The notes under the pieces were generated by a model that made no database searches, was not told where the DNA came from, and saw nothing but the letters and a program-made list of their open reading frames with translations. Shown one piece after another: positions 23,115-29,406 of a DNA stretch of 29,406 nt (position 1 is the first letter of the stretch; the number at the start of each line of letters is the position of its first letter). Source of the stretch: UBA4644 sp964541085 (GTDB taxonomy: Bacteria; Bacillota; Clostridia; Oscillospirales; Butyricicoccaceae). The stretch is taken from contig CAZIPA010000023.1 of assembly GCA_964541085.1 (NCBI GenBank), positions 1-29,406 on the forward strand, read 5' to 3'. Position numbers and translations under genes: made by a program.

Positions 23115-24019
23115 ACGGCATTCTGCTGCTGGACAAGCCGGAGGGCTTTACCTCTCATGATGCGGTGGCAAAGCTGCGGCGGCTGCTGAAGCAAAAGCGC
23201 ATCGGCCACGCCGGGACGCTGGATCCCATGGCCACGGGGCTGCTGGTGGTGCTGCTGGGCAGTGCGACCCGGGCATCGGATGCGGCCTCCGGACAAAAAA
23301 AGGAATATCTGGCCCGGCTGCGGCTGGGTCTGGAGACGGATACCCAGGACATCACCGGCCAGACGCTGGCACAGTCTCCGGTGACGGCAGACCGGGCGGC
23401 GCTGGAGGCCATTCTGCCGGAGTTTACCGGAGAGATTCTGCAAACGCCGCCCATGTATTCCGCCGTGCAGGTGGACGGAAAGCGGCTGTATGCGCTGGCA
23501 CGGAAGGGCGTGGAGGTTGCCCGGGAAAGCCGGAAAATCCACATTCCCCTGCTGGAGCTGCTGCCGGAGACCCTGCCGGAACATGATTATGCTCTGCGGG
23601 TGTGCTGCTCCAAGGGCACCTATATCCGGGCACTGTGCGCCGATCTGGGACAGCGGCTGGGCTGCGGCGGATGTATGGCCGGGCTGCGGCGAGTGCGTTC
23701 CGGGGTCTTTTCGCTGGAAAACGCCCTGACGCTGGAGCAGGTGGCACAGGCCGTGGAGGATGGAACGCTGGAGGCGCACATTCTCCCCACAGAGCAGGTC
23801 TATGCCGAGCTGCCGGAGGTGCATCTGAACGCCGCCGGAGATGTGCGGGCAAGCCACGGCGCGTTTTTCACGCCGGAGCACCTGGAAAAAGGACAGCTTC
23901 CGCCGGAGGGCGCACAGTGCCGGGTCTATGACAGCGCCGGGCACTTTTGCCAGATCGGCGAGACCCGGATGCTGGACAAAGGCGGCTGGGCCATTTTCTG
24001 TAAAACCAATTTCTGCTGA
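23108..24019 (+). CDS. truB: tRNA pseudouridine(55) synthase
   Basis: 303-residue enzyme that makes pseudouridine at position 55 in the T-loop of tRNAs. Catalytic Asp39 sits in the signature GHAGTLDPMATGLL (33-46); the N-terminal GILLLDKPEGFTSHDAV, the PMYSAVQVDGKRLYALAR segment and CSKGTYIRALCADLG are all typical. The ATG overlaps the nrnA stop by 7 bp and has GGGAGGAG upstream inside that gene. A PUA-like C-terminal segment (after about residue 230) is present. The next gene, ribF, starts 16 bp on. Confidence 0.96.
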   Translation: MLNGILLLDKPEGFTSHDAVAKLRRLLKQKRIGHAGTLDPMATGLLVVLLGSATRASDAASGQKKEYLARLRLGLETDTQDITGQTLAQSPVTADRAALEAILPEFTGEILQTPPMYSAVQVDGKRLYALARKGVEVARESRKIHIPLLELLPETLPEHDYALRVCCSKGTYIRALCADLGQRLGCGGCMAGLRRVRSGVFSLENALTLEQVAQAVEDGTLEAHILPTEQVYAELPEVHLNAAGDVRASHGAFFTPEHLEKGQLPPEGAQCRVYDSAGHFCQIGETRMLDKGGWAIFCKTNFC

Positions 24020-24035
24020 AGGAGGCGGACATTCC

Positions 24036-24920
24036 ATGCCGGAGCATTCCTGCCGGGGCCGGGTTGCGGCACTGGGCTTTTTTGACGGCGTACATCGGGG
24101 CCATCAGGCCATTTTACAAAAGGCTGCCGGGCTGGCAGCGGAAAAGGGGCTGGAAAGCGCCGCCGTAACCTTTGAAAATCATCCCCGGGGCTATGTGCTG
24201 GGCCGTGCGCCCGAGCTGATCGTGCCCTTTTCCCGGCGCTATGCCCTGCTGCAGCAGGCGGGGGCGCAGCTGGTGGTGGCCCTGACCTTTGACCGGCAGA
24301 TGGCCGAAACCGCCCCGGAGGAGTTTGCCGCCATGCTGCGGGAACGCTATCGGGTGGAGACGGTGGTGTGCGGCGAAAATTATCGCTTTGGCAGCCGTGC
24401 CGCCGGTACGCCGGAGCTGCTGGAGCGGCTGGGCTTTGAGACCCATGTGGTGCCGCCGGTGCTCTATGGACAAAAGCCCGTTTCCTCCACCTGGATCCGG
24501 GAATGTGTCCGGGAGGGCAAGGTGGGTCTGGCCCACCGGCTGCTGGGACGCCCCTTTCAGCTGGAGGGGCCGGTGAGCCACGGCTTTCAGGTGGGACGCA
24601 AGCTGGGCTTTCCCACGGTGAATGTGATGCCGGAGGCGGGAATGCTGCTGCCCCGCCGGGGTGTCTATGTGACGGAGGTGGCGCTGGAGCAGGGCGTATG
24701 GCGGGCCGTGACCAATGTGGGCTCCCGCCCCACCTTTACCGATGCGGATATTGTCAGTGTGGAAAGCTATCTGCTGGATTTTTCCGGCGATTTATATGAT
24801 AAAGCCGTGCAGGTGCGCTTTTTGAAATATCTCCGGCCGGAGAAGAGCTTTGCAAACGGCGATGCGCTGCGGGAGCAGATTTCCCGGGATGTGCAGTCGG
24901 CGCTTGCCTGGCGGGGATAA
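24036..24920 (+). CDS. ribF: Bifunctional riboflavin kinase / FAD synthetase
   Basis: 294 residues. Makes FMN from riboflavin and FAD from FMN. The N-terminal adenylyltransferase has GFFDGVHRGHQ (14-24, HxGH-type nucleotide loop) and the SSTWIRECVREG segment; the C-terminal kinase has GRKLGFPTVNV, the NVGSRPTF motif and VESYLLDF. It is somewhat short at the N-terminus, beginning only 13 residues before the GFFDG motif; the ATG is well supported by GAAGGAGG upstream. It closes the rbfA operon; rpsO, the usual next gene, is not present here. Confidence 0.95.
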   Translation: MPEHSCRGRVAALGFFDGVHRGHQAILQKAAGLAAEKGLESAAVTFENHPRGYVLGRAPELIVPFSRRYALLQQAGAQLVVALTFDRQMAETAPEEFAAMLRERYRVETVVCGENYRFGSRAAGTPELLERLGFETHVVPPVLYGQKPVSSTWIRECVREGKVGLAHRLLGRPFQLEGPVSHGFQVGRKLGFPTVNVMPEAGMLLPRRGVYVTEVALEQGVWRAVTNVGSRPTFTDADIVSVESYLLDFSGDLYDKAVQVRFLKYLRPEKSFANGDALREQISRDVQSALAWRG

Positions 24921-24967
24921 GGAAAGCCTTCCGTTCGGGCTTCCGTGAAGACAAGGAGACGAGAGCA

Positions 24968-26479
24968 ATGAGTCAATTTTTCCGGGACCTCTGGGCAAGC
25001 ATCCAGATCTTCCACAGCAATTTCAACGCCCGCTACGGTGCGCTGGTCAATGCCATATTGATTTCCGCAGTGGCGGCAATCTTTCTCTATGCCCTTTTGC
25101 GGGCCATTGCCGCCGGACGGCGGGGGAGAAGGAGTGCTTCCACCCTGCAAATGCGGCAGCCGGACAGTGCGCTGGCTGAGCGGGCCGCCGAGAGCCTTGC
25201 CATGGCCATCCGCATTCCCAGCGTCACCGGTGAGACGGGCCCGCTGGCGGATATGATCCGTTTTCTGCGGGAACGCTATCCCAACGCCGCCCGGGTGATG
25301 GAGTTCCGTACCCAGCCCGACGGCAGTCTGCTGCTCTGCTGGAAGACCCGGGAACAGACGGACAACGATCCCGTGCTGTTCTGCGGCCATCTGGATGTGG
25401 CCCCCGGCGGCGACGGCTGGACCCGGTGTGAGCCCTTTGCGGGTCTGCGCTCGGAGGGAAAGGTCTGGGGCCGGGGTGCCATGGACTGCAAGGGCATTGT
25501 GGTAGCCATGATGGAGGCAGCCGAGGCGCTCATCGAAGAAGGCTTTTCTCCCCGGCGGGATCTGTATTTTGCCTTTGGCTGCGATGAAGAAACCGGCGGC
25601 GGTCGGGGTGCGGGCGCAATGGCAAAGGCGCTGGAGCGGCAGGGACTGCAATTCAGTCTGGTGCTGGATGAGGGCGGCGCCTTTCAGGATATCCTGCGGG
25701 ACGGACGGCATTATTCTGCCGCATACATCGGCATGGGGGAAAAGCGTCATTGCGAATATCGCCTGACGGTGACGGCCCCCGGCGGACACAGCAGCGAACC
25801 GGGCCGCAGCACGGCGCTGGGAATGCTCAGCGAGGCCGTGTGCCGGGTGGAAACGGTGCAGCCCCATCCTCATATTCTGCCCATCGTCTGGGATCAGCTG
25901 GACGAGACGATTTCCACCTTCCCCTTCTTCAAGCGGTTTTTCATTGCCAACAAGCCGCTGCTGAAGCTGTTTTCCGGACGCATCTTCCGGGACGACCCCG
26001 CCACCAGCGCCCTGATCCGCAGCACCTTTGCCGCCACGAAAATGGACGGCAGCTTTCCTGCCATCAATATGCTGCCCCAGAGTGCCTGCGCCTATTTTGA
26101 CGCACGGCTGCTGCCTACGGATTCTCCGGAAAAGCTGCTGCGGGAGCTGCAGAATCTGGTGGCTGATCTTCCGGCAGAGGCCGAGCTGGTGGCCCCGGGA
26201 GAGGAAAGCTTTATCACCTCCAAAAAGCAGCCCATGTATCAGCTGCTGCTGGATACCATTGAAACCCTTTATCCCCGTCTGCCCATCATTCCCACGCTGA
26301 TGACGGCCTCGGAGGATGCCCGGCATTATTCTGCCCTCAGCGACTGTATTCTGCGCTTTGCGCCGCTGACGCTGGGACAGGAGGGCGGCGGCAACACCCA
26401 CGAAGGCGATGAATATCTGTCCGAGCAGTCTCTGGGACTGGCGGCAGAGTTCTACGCCGCGCTGATGCGCAAGCTGTGA
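24968..26479 (+). CDS. Membrane-anchored M20 family peptidase (carboxypeptidase S / PM20D1-like)
   Basis: 503 residues. A single N-terminal membrane segment (about 26-48) followed by a basic RRGRR, which places the enzyme on the cytoplasmic side or leaves a type-II-like anchor; topology is not certain. The M20 catalytic set is present: GHLDVAP (140-146; ligand His141, Asp143), GRGAMDCKG with ligand Asp173, and DEETGGG (206-212; catalytic Glu207, ligand Glu208). TAPGGHSSEPGR marks the dimerisation domain, and a final His is in the GGNTHEGDEY segment. Length fits CPS1/PM20D1 peptidases, which hydrolyse or form N-acyl amino acids or dipeptides. Its stop overlaps the GTG of the next gene (GTGA), so the two are coupled. 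Confidence 0.92.
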   Translation: MSQFFRDLWASIQIFHSNFNARYGALVNAILISAVAAIFLYALLRAIAAGRRGRRSASTLQMRQPDSALAERAAESLAMAIRIPSVTGETGPLADMIRFLRERYPNAARVMEFRTQPDGSLLLCWKTREQTDNDPVLFCGHLDVAPGGDGWTRCEPFAGLRSEGKVWGRGAMDCKGIVVAMMEAAEALIEEGFSPRRDLYFAFGCDEETGGGRGAGAMAKALERQGLQFSLVLDEGGAFQDILRDGRHYSAAYIGMGEKRHCEYRLTVTAPGGHSSEPGRSTALGMLSEAVCRVETVQPHPHILPIVWDQLDETISTFPFFKRFFIANKPLLKLFSGRIFRDDPATSALIRSTFAATKMDGSFPAINMLPQSACAYFDARLLPTDSPEKLLRELQNLVADLPAEAELVAPGEESFITSKKQPMYQLLLDTIETLYPRLPIIPTLMTASEDARHYSALSDCILRFAPLTLGQEGGGNTHEGDEYLSEQSLGLAAEFYAALMRKL

Positions 26480-27417
26480 GCGGGCGGAAGAGCGCTGCGC
26501 CCCGGCGGGAAAAACGGGGCGGCATTCCCGGCGGCAAAATCACCCTGCCGGGTCTTGTGCTGGCGGTGCTGCTGCTGATTCTGGCGGTAGCCTATGAAAA
26601 CGGCTGGCTGGAAAGCCTCTATCCCTCGGAGCAAGGGCAGGAAAGCCTCCTTCCCGCCGGGGGAACGGGTCTGACCCTGCACATGGTGGATGTGGGGCAG
26701 GGGCTGGGGATGCTGCTGCAATGCGGAGAGGAAAGCGCCGTGTTTGACACCGGTACGCCCGCCGCGGCAGAGGACTTTGCGGAATATGTGTCCGTCCACG
26801 CACCGGAAGGGGTGGAATATGTGTTCCTCTCCCATCCCCATCAGGATCACTGCGGCGGGGCCAGGACGCTGTTTTCCACGGTGGAGGCCAAAACGCTGGT
26901 AGTCTCCGACTGCGGCGAACGGGAGGCGGCGCTGATGCAGGCGGGAGAATGGCTGGGAGCCTCCTCTGCCGGCATTGATTTTACCGAAGCCGGACGGGAA
27001 TATACCCTGGGCGATGCCACGATCACCGTGCTCCATCCGGACAGCGACTTTGAAAGCGACGATTACAACCACTGGTCGCTGGTGCTGCGGGTGGAATATG
27101 CGGGTGTGTCTGTGCTGCTCACCGGCGATCAGGAGCAAAAGGTGGAAAAGAGCCTGATTCCCATGGAGCGGGTGGACATTTTGCAGGTGGGCCATCATGG
27201 CAGCAGCACCTCCTCCTGTCAGGCATTTCTGGAAAATATCGCGCCGGATGTGGCGCTGGTCAGCGTCGGCGCGGACAATTCCTACGGCCATCCCCATCAG
27301 AAAACCATGCAGCGTCTGCGGGAAACAGGCGCAGACATCTATCGCACCGATGAAAACGGAACCGTGGTGGTAACGGTCTCCCCCAACGGGAGCATTTCCG
27401 TCACGCCGGAAAAATAA
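26476..27417 (+). CDS. ComEC/Rec2-like metallo-beta-lactamase-fold protein with N-terminal membrane anchor
   Basis: 313 residues. A basic N-terminus and one membrane segment (about 22-40) lead into a beta-lactamase-fold domain like the C-terminal hydrolase part of competence protein ComEC. Seen are the VDVGQGLGMLL strand (71-81), the metal motif SHPHQDHCGG (119-128), TGDQEQK, QVGHHGSSTSS, and SYGHPH near the end. It has none of ComEC's channel helices, so it is a stand-alone, probably extracytoplasmic, phosphodiesterase-type enzyme. The GTG start is chosen since it overlaps the previous stop by 4 bp and the frame begins there; no separate ribosome site is clear. Role unknown: nuclease or other hydrolase. 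Confidence 0.88.
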   Translation: MSGRKSAAPRREKRGGIPGGKITLPGLVLAVLLLILAVAYENGWLESLYPSEQGQESLLPAGGTGLTLHMVDVGQGLGMLLQCGEESAVFDTGTPAAAEDFAEYVSVHAPEGVEYVFLSHPHQDHCGGARTLFSTVEAKTLVVSDCGEREAALMQAGEWLGASSAGIDFTEAGREYTLGDATITVLHPDSDFESDDYNHWSLVLRVEYAGVSVLLTGDQEQKVEKSLIPMERVDILQVGHHGSSTSSCQAFLENIAPDVALVSVGADNSYGHPHQKTMQRLRETGADIYRTDENGTVVVTVSPNGSISVTPEK

Positions 27418-27466
27418 AAAAACTTCCCCCTCGGCTGCGCCGGAAACCCGGCCAGTCGTGGGGGAT
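27410..27466 (-). terminator. Terminator of the DUF1292 gene
   Basis: On the minus strand a long stem starts with TCCCCC (27460-27465), has an inner CTGGCCGG/CCGGCGCAG pairing with a GTTT loop and closes with GGGGGA (27425-27430), followed by a T-rich run over the end of the convergent gene. Confidence 0.75.
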
Positions 27467-27480
27467 GTCTGCATTCTGGC

Positions 27481-27729
27481 TTACAGGGGACGGTTCATCA
27501 GCCGCTCATACTCGGCGGCAGCCCGGTCATATTCCCGGTCGTCCTCGATGGAGTAAATGTCATAGGCTTCGTCGTGGGCCTCATAGCGGAGGATCTCCGC
27601 CGCGCCGCCCCGATCCGGGGGAATCAGCGCCACATATTCCCGGCCGCCGCAGGGAAACACGCCCACCACCTGACATTCCAGCACAGAGCCGTCCGCCAGC
27701 GTCAGAGGGATCGTCTGTTTTTCTTCCAT
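27481..27729 (-). CDS. DUF1292 family protein
   Basis: 82-residue acidic protein of a family common in Firmicutes: TIPLTLADGSVLECQVVGVF at the start, then a YVALIPPD strand, EILRYEAHDEAYDIYSIED and a helical REYDRAAAEYERLM end. Function is unknown in the family. The start is ATG 27729, with AAAGGAGCG upstream; a longer frame to 27789 would run through the promoter. Monocistronic with promoter and terminator. Confidence 0.88.
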   Translation of the reverse strand: MEEKQTIPLTLADGSVLECQVVGVFPCGGREYVALIPPDRGGAAEILRYEAHDEAYDIYSIEDDREYDRAAAEYERLMNRPL

Positions 27730-27760
27730 AGGGAGAACGCTCCTTTCCTTCTTTGCCCCT

Positions 27761-27789
27761 ATGATACCACAGCCGGGGGCCGCTGACAA
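27761..27789 (-). promoter_or_regulatory. Promoter of the DUF1292 gene
   Basis: On the minus strand TTGTCA (27784-27789), 17-bp spacer, TATCAT (27761-27766). Confidence 0.75.
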
Positions 27790-27870
27790 GCCCCCTTCCG
27801 CCGGGAAATGGGAGGGACGGATGTATGTCCGCCACGCACGGACAAACGCCGGAAAAAGTGAGATTTTTTA

Positions 27871-27899
27871 TTGACAATGGAAAAAATGCGGGTTACTAT
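27871..27899 (+). promoter_or_regulatory. Promoter of tdh-kbl
   Basis: TTGACA (27871-27876), 17-bp spacer, TACTAT (27894-27899), 40 bp before the ATG of tdh. Confidence 0.72.
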
Positions 27900-27938
27900 G
27901 TCTTTAGGAGAAATACACGCCTTCAAAGGAGGATTTTT

Positions 27939-28985
27939 ATGGAACGAATGATGGATGCAATTGTCAAGCCTGCTGCCGGTCCCGGTCTGGAGCTGCGCCG
28001 GGTACCTGTTCCCGTTCCCGGCCCCGGTGAGGTGCTGATTAAGATCCACAAAACCGCCATCTGCGGCACGGATGTTCACATCTACAACTGGGATCCCTGG
28101 GCCCGGGAGCATATCACCCATCCGCCCATGACCATCGGCCACGAATATGTGGGCGAGATTGCCGAGCTGGGTGCGGGTGTCACCGGTCTGACCATCGGCC
28201 AGCGGGTGTCCGGCGAGGGTCATATCACCTGCCATCACTGCCGCAACTGCCACACCGGCAATATCCAGTGGTGCAAAAATACCACCAGCGTGGGTGTGGA
28301 CAGAGACGGTGCCTTTGCGGAATATGTGTGCATTCCCGAGAGCAATGTGATTCTCATTGACGAGAGTCTGCCGGAGGATGTGGTGGCCTTCTTTGATGCC
28401 TTCGGCAACGCCACTCATACCGCCCTCATGTGGAATCTGGTGGGCGAGGATGTGCTCATCACCGGCGCAGGCCCCATCGGTATCATTGCCGCCGGTATCT
28501 GCAAATATGCCGGAGCCCGCCGGGTGATTATCACGGATATGAACGATTACCGTCTGGGTCTGGCCCGCAAAATGGGCGTGGATGCCGCCGTGAACACCGG
28601 CCGGGAGGATCTGCGGCAGGTGATGCGTGAGCAGGGGCTCACTGAGGGCTTTGATGTGGGTCTGGAGATGTCCGGCAGCGGTGCGGCGCTGAAGCAGCTG
28701 TGCTCTGTCATGCGCAACGGCGGAAAGGTCTCTCTGCTGGGACTGGGCAACAAGCCCATCGAGCTGGATATGAACCAGATCATCGGCAAGGGCCTCACCC
28801 TGCAGGGCATCTATGGCCGCAAGATGGACAACTGGCACCAGATGAGCTATATGGTGCAGGGCGGTCTGGATCTGACCCCGGTCATCACCCACCGCTTCCA
28901 TTATACCGAGTTTGAACAGGGCTTTGCCGCCATGAACAGCGGACATTCCGGCAAGGTGATTCTGGACTGGACAAAAGCAGAATAA
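27939..28985 (+). CDS. tdh: L-threonine 3-dehydrogenase
   Basis: 348-residue zinc-dependent medium-chain dehydrogenase that oxidises L-threonine to 2-amino-3-ketobutyrate with NAD+. Catalytic zinc site: Cys42 in ICGTDVHIYNWD and His68-Glu69 in the GHEYVGE segment. Structural zinc site: Cys98, Cys101, Cys104 and Cys112. NAD-binding loop GAGPIG at 176-181. The CGTDVHIYNWD sequence is characteristic of Tdh rather than other alcohol dehydrogenases. ATG 27939 follows AAAGGAGG. kbl begins 20 bp after the stop, confirming the pathway. Confidence 0.96.
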   Translation: MERMMDAIVKPAAGPGLELRRVPVPVPGPGEVLIKIHKTAICGTDVHIYNWDPWAREHITHPPMTIGHEYVGEIAELGAGVTGLTIGQRVSGEGHITCHHCRNCHTGNIQWCKNTTSVGVDRDGAFAEYVCIPESNVILIDESLPEDVVAFFDAFGNATHTALMWNLVGEDVLITGAGPIGIIAAGICKYAGARRVIITDMNDYRLGLARKMGVDAAVNTGREDLRQVMREQGLTEGFDVGLEMSGSGAALKQLCSVMRNGGKVSLLGLGNKPIELDMNQIIGKGLTLQGIYGRKMDNWHQMSYMVQGGLDLTPVITHRFHYTEFEQGFAAMNSGHSGKVILDWTKAE

Positions 28986-29005
28986 CGAACAGGAGGAGCA
29001 TTTTT

Positions 29006-29406
29006 ATGAAAACCGCATTGCAGGCATTTGAAAACGAGCTGGAATCCATCCGTGCCGCCGGTACCTGGCGGGAGGAACGGATCATCACCACCCCCCAGCG
29101 TTCCCGCATCGACACCACCCAGAAGGATGCCGTGGTGAATATGTGCGCCAACAACTATCTGGGCCTTTCCAACAATCCCGAGCTCATTACCGCCGCCAAG
29201 GCCAGCTATGACCGCTGGGGCTTTGGCCTGTCCTCCGTGCGCTTTATCTGCGGAACCCAGCAGATTCACAAGGATCTGGAGCGGAAAATCGCGGATTTTG
29301 TGGGCACGGATGATGCCATTCTCTATTCCTCCTGCTTTGATGCCAACGGCGGCCTGTTTGAGACGCTGCTGGGGCCGGAGGACGCCGTGATTTCCGACGA
29401 GCTGAA
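29006..29406 (+). CDS. kbl: Glycine C-acetyltransferase (2-amino-3-ketobutyrate CoA ligase), partial
   Basis: First 133 residues of a PLP-dependent enzyme of the alpha-oxoamine synthase family; the gene runs off the end of the window. It cleaves 2-amino-3-ketobutyrate with CoA into glycine and acetyl-CoA, using the product of Tdh. The visible part has the family sequence NMCANNYLGLSNNPELI, GFGLSSVRFICGTQQIHKDLE and the start of the FDANGGLFE segment, as in E. coli Kbl. The PLP lysine lies beyond the window. The ATG is 20 bp after tdh behind AGGAGGAG, so tdh-kbl is an operon. Confidence 0.95.
   Translation, partial: MKTALQAFENELESIRAAGTWREERIITTPQRSRIDTTQKDAVVNMCANNYLGLSNNPELITAAKASYDRWGFGLSSVRFICGTQQIHKDLERKIADFVGTDDAILYSSCFDANGGLFETLLGPEDAVISDEL

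Overview
The window looks like a chromosomal segment of a GC-rich, anaerobic low-copy-repeat-bearing Firmicute, most likely a gut Clostridia of the Oscillospiraceae/Ruminococcaceae type. This is inference from gene content and style: AGGAGG ribosome sites before nearly every gene, textbook sigma-A promoters (TTGACA-17-TATAAT), a ferredoxin-type thioredoxin reductase beam, Trk potassium uptake, and intergenic mosaics of short palindromic repeats typical of that group. No prophage, CRISPR array, rRNA or tRNA gene was seen.

Layout. 1-5030: an aldo/keto reductase (-), a membrane-anchored NERD-domain protein (+), an Eis-like N-acetyltransferase (+), a nine-cysteine small protein (+) and a lipoprotein (+), each with its own promoter. 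5033-8737 (-): a thioredoxin plus ferredoxin-thioredoxin-reductase-like operon, and a MarR / E2-like acyltransferase / acyl-CoA ligase operon. 8971-11843 (+): trkA-trkH. 11958-13370 (+): a serine-type beta-lactamase-fold hydrolase. 13371-15361: a repeat-rich zone with a 118-bp tandem array and dispersed inverted copies around a second lipoprotein gene (-). 15362-18132 (-): YcxB-like protein, Trm11-like methyltransferase and M20 amidohydrolase. 18291-21011 (+): secA. 21012-21763: about 750 bp of repeats and no gene. 21764-24920 (+): rbfA-nrnA-truB-ribF with overlapping or close genes. 24968-27417 (+): a membrane-anchored M20 peptidase translationally coupled to a ComEC-like metallo-beta-lactamase protein. 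27481-27729 (-): a DUF1292 protein. 27939-end (+): tdh and the beginning of kbl, the threonine-to-glycine pathway.

Function. Most genes are housekeeping: protein export, ribosome maturation, tRNA pseudouridylation, FAD synthesis, potassium uptake, threonine breakdown. The least explained unit is the MarR / E2-like / acyl-CoA ligase operon: the acyltransferase has the fold signature of 2-oxoacid dehydrogenase E2 and chloramphenicol acetyltransferase, but carries Glu where the catalytic His is expected, has no lipoyl domain, and sits under a perfect promoter overlapped by an inverted repeat. The second theme is the repeat families, which recur in four intergenic regions and have been assembled in different order and orientation each time. 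I found no strong evidence for a wholly new defence or mobile system.
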